Origin: Hyphomicrobiales bacterium
Lineage (GTDB): Bacteria; Pseudomonadota; Alphaproteobacteria; Micropepsales; Micropepsaceae
Reading direction: 5' to 3'
DNA: 9,572 bases
NCBI GenBank assembly: GCA_017849395.1
Contig: JAFIHO010000044.1
Span: 1 to 9,572 of the forward strand
Both the position numbers and the translations under genes were made by a program. A model generated the notes under the pieces. It had not been told where the DNA came from. It saw only the letters and a program-made list of their open reading frames with translations, and did not search any database. This document shows, piece after piece, positions 1-6,711 of the stretch. The first letter of the stretch is position 1, and each line of letters begins with the position of its first letter.

Positions 1-1119
1 TATATATGGTTCGGCACCCTGATCCAGTTCGGCGGGCTTGCCTTCATGCCCTTCGCGCTTCTGGTCCTTTCCGGCGACAATCACGCGCCCGTCTTTGTTG
101 GTCAGGTAGCTGCCGCGCTCGCCTTCCTGATGATCGGCGCGGGCGTGCAGACAACCCAGACCGCGGGCCTGGCGCTGGCGACCGATCTGGCGTCGGACGC
201 TGTTCGTCCCCGCGTGGTGGCGTTGATGTATTCGATGCTGCTGGTCGGCATGGTGGTCAGCGGGTTCGCGTTCGGGTTGCTGCTGGACAAATTCACGCCG
301 CTGCGGCTGATCCAGGTGGTCCAGGGCGCGGCCCTTTTGACCATGATACTCAATGTCGTGGCGCTGTGGAAACAGGAAGCGCGCGATCCGGCGGCAACTG
401 CGGCCAGGGATGGCGAGGCACCGGACTTCCTGCGGTCCTGGTGGAAATTCTCGGACCTTCCCAATGCCAGGCGCTTCCTGGTGGCGGTCGGTTTGGGGAC
501 GGTCGCCTTCGCCATGCAGGACACGCTGCTGGAGCCCTATGGCGGCGAGATCCTGCATCTGCCCGTTGCGCAAACAACGATATTGACCGCCCTGATGGCG
601 ATCGGCTCGCTGACCGCGTTCGGGATCGCGGCACGGGCGCTGATGCGGGGCCAGGATGCCTGCCGCCTCGCGGCCTATGGCGTGCTGGCGGGGCTTCCGG
701 CCTTTACGTTCGTGCTGATGGCCGCCCCCCTGGAATCGCCAATGCTGTTCCGCGCCGGCGCTTTCCTGATCGGCTTTGGCATGGGCATGTTCTCGGTGGG
801 CACGCTCACCGCCGCCATGGCGCTCGACAATGGCCGCAACGGTCTGGCGCTGGGCGCCTGGGGCGCCGTGCAGGCGACAGGAGCGGGCCTTGCCATCGGT
901 ATCGCCGGCATTACGCGCGACATTATTTCAAATCTTGCCTTGCAGGGTCGCCTGGGCTCCACGCTGATGAGCCACGCGACAGGCTATGGCGCCGTCTATT
1001 ATCTGGAAATCCTTTTGCTGTTCGCCAGCCTGGCTGCCATTGGCCCGCTCGCACGCCACAGCACCCGTCACGATCACTTGCCGGCCGAGAAGTTCGACTT
1101 GGCGCAATTTCCAACCTGA
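1..1119 (+). CDS. lhaA: LhaA/PucC-family light-harvesting 1 assembly protein (5' truncated)
   Basis: The reading frame is open from base 1 (Y-I-W-F-G-T-L-I-Q-F-G-G...) and ends at a TGA at 1117-1119, giving 372 visible residues. It is an integral membrane protein of the PucC/LhaA branch of the major facilitator superfamily. Many hydrophobic segments are visible, for example around residues 15-50, 75-92, 105-120, 160-180 and 195-215. Family members are about 460-480 residues long, so roughly 100 N-terminal residues lie upstream of the window. LhaA is thought to help insert LH1 subunits, or deliver bacteriochlorophyll, during core-complex assembly. Its position 19 bp upstream of puhA matches the conserved bch...M-lhaA-puhA order, which separates it from a pucC sitting beside LH2 genes. 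An internal ATG at 46 is not the true start. The family is clear; the choice of LhaA over PucC rests mainly on gene order. Confidence 0.9.
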   Translation, partial: YIWFGTLIQFGGLAFMPFALLVLSGDNHAPVFVGQVAAALAFLMIGAGVQTTQTAGLALATDLASDAVRPRVVALMYSMLLVGMVVSGFAFGLLLDKFTPLRLIQVVQGAALLTMILNVVALWKQEARDPAATAARDGEAPDFLRSWWKFSDLPNARRFLVAVGLGTVAFAMQDTLLEPYGGEILHLPVAQTTILTALMAIGSLTAFGIAARALMRGQDACRLAAYGVLAGLPAFTFVLMAAPLESPMLFRAGAFLIGFGMGMFSVGTLTAAMALDNGRNGLALGAWGAVQATGAGLAIGIAGITRDIISNLALQGRLGSTLMSHATGYGAVYYLEILLLFASLAAIGPLARHSTRHDHLPAEKFDLAQFPT

Positions 1120-1138
1120 GGCTTCGCGGAGGGACGTC

Positions 1139-1909
1139 ATGTACGCATCGCAATATGGGATAGACTTCGCCGTCATCTCGGTATTCCTGTTTTTCGCCTT
1201 CTTTCTGACCCTGATTTTTTATCTGCGCCGGGAAGACCGCCGCGAGGGTTATCCGCTGGAGGAAGATGCCAGCGGCAGAGTGCGCACCAATGGCGGCCTC
1301 CTTTTCACGGCCCTGCCGAAGACCTTCAAGTTGCCGCAGGGCCGGGGCGAAGTGACTGTTCCCAATGCCAAGCGCGACCGGCGCCCGCTGGCGGCGCGGC
1401 GCGTGAGCGTTACACCCGGATCGCCACTTGTGCCGACCGGCAACCCGCTGGTTGATGGCGTAGGTCCTGCCGCCTATGCGGAACGCGCCAAGGTTCCCGA
1501 CCTGACCGCACATGGCGATCCCAAGATCGTGCCGCTGCGGGTGGCGACGAACTTCGCCATCGCCAAGGAAGACCCCGATCCGCGCGGCATGGCAGTGACC
1601 GGAGCCGACAATGCCCGCGCGGGCACGATAAAAGACGTCTGGGTGGACCGCGCCGAATCCACGATCCGATATCTGGAGGTCGCGCTTGACGCCGGCGGTC
1701 AGACCGTGCTGCTGCCGATCACCATGGCGCTGATCAACAAGGTCGGCCGCCGTTTCGAGGTCGATGCCATCACCGCGGCGCAATTCGCCGATGTGCCAAG
1801 GATCGCCCATCCCGATCAAGTCACCTTCTATGAGGAAGAGCGGATCGTCGCCTATTCCGGCGGCGGCTTCCTTTACGCCCATCCTTCACGAGCGGAGCCG
1901 TTGATATGA
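1139..1909 (+). CDS. puhA: Photosynthetic reaction centre H subunit
   Basis: This 256-residue protein has the usual PuhA length. The ATG at 1139 is preceded by GGAGGG (1128-1133) with a 5-base gap. One N-terminal membrane helix (about residues 9-29) is followed by the family signature R-E-G-Y-P-L-E (35-41). A cytoplasmic PRC-barrel domain follows, with D-P-K-I-V-P-L (127-133) and G-T-I-K-D-V-W-V-D near 162-170. Glu173 appears to sit where the proton-path Glu H173 lies in Rhodobacter, though I aligned this by eye. The H subunit anchors L and M, caps the quinone sites and guides proton entry to QB. It binds no pigment itself. The gene lies 19 bp after lhaA and overlaps puhB by 4 bp (ATGA), so the three are probably co-transcribed. 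A reading frame extends upstream into lhaA, but starting there would add residues unlike any PuhA. Confidence 0.98.
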   Translation: MYASQYGIDFAVISVFLFFAFFLTLIFYLRREDRREGYPLEEDASGRVRTNGGLLFTALPKTFKLPQGRGEVTVPNAKRDRRPLAARRVSVTPGSPLVPTGNPLVDGVGPAAYAERAKVPDLTAHGDPKIVPLRVATNFAIAKEDPDPRGMAVTGADNARAGTIKDVWVDRAESTIRYLEVALDAGGQTVLLPITMALINKVGRRFEVDAITAAQFADVPRIAHPDQVTFYEEERIVAYSGGGFLYAHPSRAEPLI

Positions 1910-2598
1910 GCAGCGGGCATGACGATTATGCCGTGGAGCCGATCCGCGGCCTTCCGGAATTGCCGCCCGCGGGCGAGAAAATCCTCTGGCAGGGCGCGCC
2001 ATCGGCGTGGGAGATCGCCAAGCGGGTCTTCCATATCCGCGCGGCGGCGCTTTATTTCCTGCTGCTGGCCGTCTGGCGCGTGGCCGCGTATGTTCGGGAC
2101 GGCAACAGCCAGGGGGCCCTTGTCGCCGCCATTTCCCTTTTGCCGATCATGCTTGCAGGACTTGGTCTGCTGGCGCTGCTGGCCTGGCTGTGCGCCCGCA
2201 CATCGGTCTACACCATCACCAGCAAGCGCGTCGTGATGCGCATCGGAATCGCGCTTCCGATGGCGATCAACATTCCGTTCAATGTGATCGGCGCGGCAAG
2301 CCTGCGCGTGTCGCCCAATGGCGCGGGCGACATCTCGCTGATGCCCACAGGCGCTGCTCGCATGGCGTATTCGAACTTGTGGCCGCATGTGCGCCCTTGG
2401 CGGCTGCGCAATCCCGAACCTTTGTTGCGCGGATTGCCTCACGTTAAGGACGTCGCCGCTATTCTGGCGAGGGCGATGGCCGAAGCGCTGCCAGATGCAC
2501 GGCTTGTCATGCCCGCGCTTGGCGGCCAAAGGGCAGCCCAGATCCCGGCTGATGGGGCTTTGGCCGGTCTTTCGGTGGCAGGCAGCCACGCTGCCTGA
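1906..2598 (+). CDS. puhB: PuhB, reaction-centre assembly protein
   Basis: This 230-residue protein begins at an ATG that overlaps the puhA stop (ATGA), with GGAG at 1894-1897 acting as ribosome binding site. Residues 20-40 carry the G-E-K-I-L-W-Q-G-A-P entry typical of bacterial PH-like membrane proteins. Two membrane helices follow (about 45-62 and 71-97), then Y-T-I-T-S-K-R-V-V-M-R (102-112) and a PH-like beta region. The stretch W-P-H-V-R-P-W-R-L-R (159-168) and the L-P-H-V-K-D-V-A motif near 177-184 are characteristic of PuhB. In Rhodobacter capsulatus PuhB is needed for efficient reaction-centre assembly, probably acting on PuhA. The translational overlap with puhA fits that role. The C-terminal 35 residues are Ala/Gly-rich and probably disordered. 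A strong terminator follows at 2621, so this looks like the last gene of its transcript. Confidence 0.93.
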   Translation: MSSGHDDYAVEPIRGLPELPPAGEKILWQGAPSAWEIAKRVFHIRAAALYFLLLAVWRVAAYVRDGNSQGALVAAISLLPIMLAGLGLLALLAWLCARTSVYTITSKRVVMRIGIALPMAINIPFNVIGAASLRVSPNGAGDISLMPTGAARMAYSNLWPHVRPWRLRNPEPLLRGLPHVKDVAAILARAMAEALPDARLVMPALGGQRAAQIPADGALAGLSVAGSHAA

Positions 2599-2620
2599 GC
2601 GTTCACGTCCAGTCGCGAAG

Positions 2621-2648
2621 CGGCGCGCCCCCATGGGCGCGCCGTTTT
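2621..2648 (+). terminator. Rho-independent terminator after puhB
   Basis: A perfect 10-bp GC-only stem (left arm 2621-2630, right arm 2635-2644) closes a CCAT loop and is followed directly by TTTT (2645-2648). It begins 22 bases after the puhB stop codon. The T run is short, but the stem is very stable. It would stop or attenuate transcripts coming from lhaA-puhA-puhB before the puhC promoter region. Readthrough at some level remains possible, since the T tract is only four bases. Confidence 0.85.
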
Positions 2649-2665
2649 GCGTTGGGGACAACCTT

Positions 2666-2687
2666 ACTGTCTATTTTGTTTGACAGT
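2666..2687. promoter_or_regulatory. PpsR/CrtJ-type operator (TGTC-N10-GACA)
   Basis: The sequence TGT-N12-ACA at 2668-2685 matches the consensus for PpsR/CrtJ, the redox- and light-responsive repressor of photosynthesis genes. The match extends to TGTC-N10-GACA and to a 6+6 inverted repeat, ACTGTC/GACAGT (2666-2671 and 2682-2687). The right half-site coincides with the -35 box TTGACA (2680-2685), so bound repressor would block RNA polymerase. This layout is seen at known PpsR-controlled promoters. I found only one clear copy here. PpsR often binds paired sites, so a second weaker or distant site may exist. That PpsR acts here is inferred from the motif and its position. Confidence 0.82.
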
Positions 2688-2709
2688 CTATGAACGTCCA
2701 TAATATGTT
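2680..2709 (+). promoter_or_regulatory. Sigma-70-type promoter for the puhC-acsF-hemA-idi unit
   Basis: A consensus -35 element TTGACA (2680-2685) is followed by two candidate -10 boxes: TAATAT at 2701-2706 (15-bp spacer) and TATGTT at 2704-2709 (18-bp spacer). Neither combines a perfect box with the ideal 17-bp spacer. Transcription would start near 2712-2718, leaving a leader of about 45-50 bases before the TTG start of puhC. The region is AT-rich compared with its surroundings and lies between a terminator and a gene. The PpsR-type palindrome overlaps the -35 element. Confidence 0.68.
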
Positions 2710-2762
2710 ACATTGCAGTGTGCAGATCGGTCCTTTCGATCCCCCACCAAGGATTTAAGCCC

Positions 2763-3242
2763 TTGAGTTCTTTGGATGATCGGCCATTTCCCAAACCGGC
2801 TTTGATCGGCGCGGCCCTGCTTGTCGTGACCACGGTGGTTGGCGTGGGGACTATCCAATATCAGAAGCATTTGGCGCCGCGCCCGCCGGTTGACGTCGCA
2901 CGTGGCGCAACAGCGCTCGAGACGCGGGAGCTTCGTTTCATCGACCTGGGGGATGGCGCCAGCATCTATGGCGGTCATGTCCGGGTGTTCGACGCTGTGA
3001 CCGGACGTGAATTGCCCCAGCTTGGCGAGCGCGAGGGATTTGTCCGCGCGGTTCTCAACAGCCTGACCTATGAGCGCACAAAGGCGAGTGTCGAGGCGGC
3101 GCCGGTGTTCGAACTGGCGCGCTGGTCGGACAATCGCATCACCATTGCCGACAAGGCGACCGGCGCGCATATCAATCTGGGCGATTTCGGCGTCGGCAAC
3201 AAGGCGGCTTTCCTGCGCTTCTTCACCGGTGCCGCATCGTGA
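2763..3242 (+). CDS. puhC: PuhC, photosynthetic complex assembly protein
   Basis: No ATG is available for this gene. I chose TTG at 2763, 9 bases after AAGGA (2749-2753), which gives 159 residues, within the normal PuhC range. A GTG at 2718 is in the same frame, but it lies at the predicted transcription start and would add 15 residues not typical of the family. One membrane helix (about 13-31) precedes a periplasmic domain. PuhC-like features are R-E-L-R-F-I-D (55-61) followed by D-G-A-S-I-Y, then G-F-V-R-A-V-L (92-98), and R-W-S-D-N-R (120-125) with D-x-x-T-G-A-H-I-N-L (130-139). PuhC is required for normal RC-LH1 assembly in Rhodobacter capsulatus; its exact role is unsettled. The stop codon overlaps the GTG start of the next gene. 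Here puhC is separated from puhAB by a terminator and has its own promoter region. Confidence 0.88.
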   Translation: MSSLDDRPFPKPALIGAALLVVTTVVGVGTIQYQKHLAPRPPVDVARGATALETRELRFIDLGDGASIYGGHVRVFDAVTGRELPQLGEREGFVRAVLNSLTYERTKASVEAAPVFELARWSDNRITIADKATGAHINLGDFGVGNKAAFLRFFTGAAS

Positions 3243-3526
3243 GCCGGCATACCATCACGGTCCCCTGCACCATCGAGATCGAGCAGACGCATGACTGCTT
3301 TCATGCCCATCTCGTGCTGGACGGCGATATCGCGATAGGACCGGGCGACCAAGTCCAGCTTCTGGGTGATCCTATCCGTATTGCCTTCGGGCAGAAACTG
3401 TCGGAGCGCCGCCATGCCACCATCAGGCGGGCGGGCGCGTTGCGGCGCGCATGGACGCGGATATCCGCGCGCTTCGCCCTGCAGGAATTGTACGAAGTCA
3501 GCTTCACGCCAGCGAGGACGCTATGA
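3239..3526 (+). CDS. Conserved uncharacterised protein of the puhC-acsF interval
   Basis: This frame gives a 95-residue soluble protein starting at a GTG that overlaps the puhC stop (GTGA). Its own TGA overlaps the acsF start (ATGA). It has no signal peptide or membrane segment. The first half looks beta-rich (T-V-P-C-T-I-E-I-E, H-A-H-L-V-L-D-G-D) and contains G-P-G-D-Q-V-Q-L-L-G-D-P-I (34-46). The middle is strongly basic (S-E-R-R-H-A-T-I-R-R, about 56-65), and the end contains the sequence E-L-Y-E-V-S-F (84-90). Small proteins with this pattern occur at the same place in PGCs of other aerobic phototrophic alphaproteobacteria, as I recall, without an assigned function. Translational coupling on both sides suggests a role in RC assembly or near the cyclase AcsF, but nothing in the sequence proves either. 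Confidence 0.85.
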   Translation: MSRHTITVPCTIEIEQTHDCFHAHLVLDGDIAIGPGDQVQLLGDPIRIAFGQKLSERRHATIRRAGALRRAWTRISARFALQELYEVSFTPARTL

Positions 3527-4578
3527 ACGCGATGAATCCCGCGCCCGATACCATGAGCCTGGCGCTGCGCGATACGGTGCTGAGCCCGCGCTTCTACACC
3601 ACCGACTTCGCGGCGCTCGACCGGATCGATGTCGATCCGGTGCGGGCGGAATGGGATGCACTGCTGGCAGAGATGGCGAGCGACACCAACCGCGATCATT
3701 TTCGACGCAGCGAGCCTTTTCCCAACAGGCTGGACAATCTGCCGGAGGATCTGCGCAAGGAGTTTGTCGATTTTCTGGTGAGTTCGCTGACCAGCGAATT
3801 TTCCGGCTGCGTACTCTATGCCGAGATCGCCAAGCGGGCGAAAAATCCGGATGTTGTGGCCCTGTTCAAGTTTCTGGCGCGTGACGAGTCCCGTCATGCC
3901 GGCTTTATAAACGAGACTCTGAAGGATTATGGCGTTGGCGTCGATCTGGGGTTTCTGACCAAGGCAAAGAAATACACCTTCTTCAAGCCGAAGTTCATCT
4001 TCTATGCGGTCTACCTGTCCGAGAAGATCGGCTATGCCCGCTATATCGCGATCTTCCGTCAGCTCGAACGGCATCCGGAGTTGCGCTTCCATCCGCTCTT
4101 CAACTGGTTCAAGAACTGGTGTCAGGACGAGTTCCGGCATGGCGAGGCCTTCGCGCTGCTGATGCGTTCCGACCCGGCGCTGCTGCGCGGGCACAACAGG
4201 CTTTGGATCAAGTTCTTTTTGCTGTCGGTCTACGCCACCATGTATGTGCGCGATCACACAAGGCCGGCCTTCCATGCGGCGCTGGGGCTCGATCCCACGG
4301 CCTATGACTATCAGGTGTTCCGTATCTGCTCCGAAATCAGCAAGCAGGTGTTCCCGCTGACCCTCGACACGGACAATCCCGCCTTTCGCGCGCGGATGGA
4401 GACGCTGCGCCGGCTCGCGGATGCCATGGCGGCGGAGAAATCCCGCGGCGGTCTGTTTTCCGCGATCCGCCGCGCTGGACTTCTGGTCCGGCTGGGCGCG
4501 ACCTTCGCTGCTCTTTATCTGATGCCGGCCCAGGCCAGCGAATTGCCGCGGCAGGTGCGCCTGTCCCCGGCCTGGTAG
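3523..4578 (+). CDS. acsF: Mg-protoporphyrin IX monomethyl ester oxidative (aerobic) cyclase
   Basis: AcsF is the di-iron, oxygen-dependent cyclase that forms isocyclic ring E of bacteriochlorophyll, giving divinyl-protochlorophyllide. The protein has 351 residues, the usual family size. Iron ligands are visible as Glu in S-E-F (residue 92), D-E-S-R-H (121-125) and D-E-F-R-H (202-206), the repeated E-x-x-H pattern of rubrerythrin-like di-iron enzymes. The ATG at 3523 overlaps the stop of the upstream small gene (ATGA) and follows GAGGA (3514-3518) by 4 bases. An in-frame ATG at 3451 is less likely because it would lie deep inside that gene. The presence of AcsF shows that pigment synthesis can proceed in air. 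An oxygen-independent BchE could exist elsewhere. puhE follows after 5 bases. Confidence 0.98.
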   Translation: MNAMNPAPDTMSLALRDTVLSPRFYTTDFAALDRIDVDPVRAEWDALLAEMASDTNRDHFRRSEPFPNRLDNLPEDLRKEFVDFLVSSLTSEFSGCVLYAEIAKRAKNPDVVALFKFLARDESRHAGFINETLKDYGVGVDLGFLTKAKKYTFFKPKFIFYAVYLSEKIGYARYIAIFRQLERHPELRFHPLFNWFKNWCQDEFRHGEAFALLMRSDPALLRGHNRLWIKFFLLSVYATMYVRDHTRPAFHAALGLDPTAYDYQVFRICSEISKQVFPLTLDTDNPAFRARMETLRRLADAMAAEKSRGGLFSAIRRAGLLVRLGATFAALYLMPAQASELPRQVRLSPAW

Positions 4579-4583
4579 AACCG

Positions 4584-5366
4584 ATGGCGCAGCACGGCAT
4601 GGCCTTTGTTCTTGCGATCCTCGCCTGGTGGCTCAGTACCGCGCTGATAATTGTCGTTTGCGCACTGCCGCGTCGGACCTTCGGCTTCAGTTTCGCGGCC
4701 GCCTCGCTGATCGCCGTGGCGGCCCTTTACGGCTTTGTCCGCAGCGCCTGGAACACCGACATCACCGGCGCCTATTGCGCATTCGCCTGCGCGCTGGCGA
4801 TCTGGGGCTGGATCGAGATGAGCTTCCTGATGGGCTTCATCACAGGTCCCCGCACCGCCCCGTGTCCGGAAAATGCCAGGGGCTGGCCGCGATTCCGGCT
4901 GGCGCTGCAAACCCTGCTCTATCACGAACTCACCATCGCGGGCGCGGCGATCCTTCTTGCAGCCATCAGTTGGGGCGCGCCCAACCAGACCGGGACATTG
5001 GCGTTCCTGATCCTGATGGCGATGCGGATCAGCGCGAAGATGAACATTTTCCTTGGCGTTCCGAACCTGACGGACGAGTTCCTGCCCGCGCGTCTGGGAT
5101 ATCTGAAATCCTACTTCCGCAAGAGCGAGGGAAACGCATTCTTTCCGGTTTCGGTGACAGCCGCGTCTTTGGCAGCAGTGTTTCTGGCACAACAGTCCAT
5201 AGCGGCGGAAGGCGCCGCGGCGGGCGGCTATGCCCTGCTTTGCACTCTGACAGCCCTGGCTATTCTGGAGCATCTCTTCATGGTCGTGCGGCTGCCGGAT
5301 GCCATGCTGTGGCGTTGGGCGATGCCCGCCAGTCACGACAAACCGATCAAGAAACCAGTGCCATGA
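4584..5366 (+). CDS. puhE: PuhE, putative photosynthetic complex assembly protein 2 (DUF3623)
   Basis: This 260-residue polytopic membrane protein has about six or seven hydrophobic segments, near 5-27, 33-53, 63-86, 112-131, 135-153, 190-207 and 215-237. Conserved-looking polar stretches between them include W-G-W-I-E-M-S-F (73-80), Y-H-E-L (113-116), and R-I-S-A-K-M-N-I-F-L-G-V-P-N (147-160). The last of these is typical of the DUF3623/PuhE family. In Rhodobacter capsulatus loss of PuhE alters bacteriochlorophyll production and core-complex levels; the biochemical function is unknown. The start at 4584 lies 5 bases after the acsF stop and lacks a strong ribosome binding site, which suggests translational coupling. 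An ATG five codons later (4599) is the alternative. A 59-base gap separates it from hemA. Confidence 0.9.
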   Translation: MAQHGMAFVLAILAWWLSTALIIVVCALPRRTFGFSFAAASLIAVAALYGFVRSAWNTDITGAYCAFACALAIWGWIEMSFLMGFITGPRTAPCPENARGWPRFRLALQTLLYHELTIAGAAILLAAISWGAPNQTGTLAFLILMAMRISAKMNIFLGVPNLTDEFLPARLGYLKSYFRKSEGNAFFPVSVTAASLAAVFLAQQSIAAEGAAAGGYALLCTLTALAILEHLFMVVRLPDAMLWRWAMPASHDKPIKKPVP

Positions 5367-5425
5367 AAACAAGGTGCACACACGGCATCTGACGACCAAT
5401 GCCGGATGCAAGAGGGAGACATACC

Positions 5426-6646
5426 ATGGACTATCAAGCATTCTTCGCGGGGGAACTGGACGCGCTGCGTCAGGAAGGCCGCTACCGGGTTTTTGCCGAC
5501 CTGGAACGGCGCGCAGGCCGCTTCCCCGCCGCGACACGTCATGATGGGGGCAACATCCAGGATGTCACGGTTTGGTGCTCCAACGACTATCTGGGGATGG
5601 GCCAACATCCCGATGTCCTGGCCGCGATGCACCAGGCGCTGGACAGCTGCGGCGCGGGCGCGGGCGGCACGCGCAATATCGCGGGCACCAACCATCACCA
5701 TGTGCTTCTGGAGCGCGAGCTCGCCGATCTGCACGGCAAACAATCCGCGCTGCTGTTCACGTCCGGCTATGTTTCCAACTGGGCGGCGCTGAGCACCCTT
5801 GCGAGCAGATTGCCGAACTGCGTGGTTCTTTCGGACGCCCACAACCATGCTTCCATGATCGAGGGCATTCGCCACAGCCGGGCCGAATGCCAGAGATTCG
5901 CGCATAACGACCCCAAGGACCTTGACCGCAAGCTGGACGCGATCGATCCGGCGCGGCCCAAGCTGGTCGCGTTCGAGTCGGTCTATTCGATGGACGGCGA
6001 TATCGCGCCGATCGCCGAAATCTGCGACGTGGCGGAGCGCCATGGCGCCATGACCTATCTGGACGAGGTCCATGCCGTGGGCCTTTACGGGCCGCGCGGC
6101 GGGGGCATTGCCGAGCGTGAAGGCCTGATGCACCGCCTGACGGTCATAGAAGGCACCCTGGCCAAGGCGTTCGGCGTCATGGGCGGTTATATCGCGGCCA
6201 GCACCGATCTGTGCGACTTCGTCCGCAGCTTTGCCTCCGGCTTCATCTTCACCACGGCCCTGCCGCCATCAGTGGCGGCGGGCGCGGTAGCCAGCATTCG
6301 CCACCTGAAGACCAGCGCGGCCGAACGCGAACGCCACCAGGCGGTCGTTGCCAAGGTACGCCGGCGCCTCAAGGCGATTGGAATTCCCATGCTGGAAAAT
6401 CCAAGCCACATCATCCCGGTGATGGTCGGCGACCCCAAGAAGTGCAAATGGATCAGTGACTGGCTGCTGGACAATCATGGCATCTATGTCCAGCCGATAA
6501 ACTATCCCACCGTGCCGCGTGGAACCGAAAGGCTGCGCGTGACGCCCTCGCCCGTGCATGGCGATGCCGACATTGAGAAGCTGGTGGCGGCCCTGAGCGA
6601 GATCTGGTCCCAATGCGCGCTGTCGCGCGTCGCCACCGCCGCGTGA
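5426..6646 (+). CDS. hemA: 5-aminolevulinate synthase
   Basis: HemA condenses glycine with succinyl-CoA to make 5-aminolevulinate, the first committed step of the C4 tetrapyrrole route used by alphaproteobacteria for heme and bacteriochlorophyll. It is PLP-dependent and cytosolic. The 406-residue length matches the bacterial family. Key motifs are C-S-N-D-Y-L-G-M (51-58), G-A-G-A-G-G-T-R-N-I-A-G-T (76-88), S-D-A-H-N-H-A-S-M-I-E-G (136-147), L-D-E-V-H-A-V-G-L-Y-G (212-222) and G-T-L-A-K-A-F-G (243-250), where Lys247 binds PLP. The ATG at 5426 follows GAGGGAGA (5412-5419). An upstream in-frame ATG at 5399 would add nine unusual residues and place that purine-rich signal inside the gene. A second ALA synthase may exist elsewhere, since some purple bacteria carry two. 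A GTG for a possible longer idi overlaps the stop. Confidence 0.98.
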   Translation: MDYQAFFAGELDALRQEGRYRVFADLERRAGRFPAATRHDGGNIQDVTVWCSNDYLGMGQHPDVLAAMHQALDSCGAGAGGTRNIAGTNHHHVLLERELADLHGKQSALLFTSGYVSNWAALSTLASRLPNCVVLSDAHNHASMIEGIRHSRAECQRFAHNDPKDLDRKLDAIDPARPKLVAFESVYSMDGDIAPIAEICDVAERHGAMTYLDEVHAVGLYGPRGGGIAEREGLMHRLTVIEGTLAKAFGVMGGYIAASTDLCDFVRSFASGFIFTTALPPSVAAGAVASIRHLKTSAAERERHQAVVAKVRRRLKAIGIPMLENPSHIIPVMVGDPKKCKWISDWLLDNHGIYVQPINYPTVPRGTERLRVTPSPVHGDADIEKLVAALSEIWSQCALSRVATAA

Positions 6647-6711
6647 TCCTGGCACAGTCCGGCGTCGCGGACCCATCGCCGGATTCGGATATCCGGCGGG
6701 GCAACGCGATC

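Noticed and set aside
6..1163. Plus-strand 385-codon frame overlapping lhaA
   Set aside because: The translation is Arg/Gly/Pro-rich and soluble-looking, while the alternative frame gives a typical multi-helix LhaA that continues to the edge of the window.
923..1882. Minus-strand open frame of 319 codons across lhaA and puhA
   Set aside because: It is antisense to puhA, which has clear motifs and a ribosome binding site; the translated product shows no recognisable domain.
2710..2721. Imperfect palindrome ACATTGCAGTGT near the expected puhC transcription start, considered as a second regulator site
   Set aside because: It does not fit TGT-N12-ACA and has an internal mismatch; too short to support a specific binding protein.
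3301..4275. Minus-strand 324-codon frame opposite acsF
   Set aside because: It is a shadow of acsF, whose di-iron motifs are intact; no start signal or family pattern was seen.
5367..5425. Possible promoter in the puhE-hemA gap
   Set aside because: No convincing -35/-10 pair or PpsR palindrome is visible in these 59 bases, only the hemA ribosome binding site.
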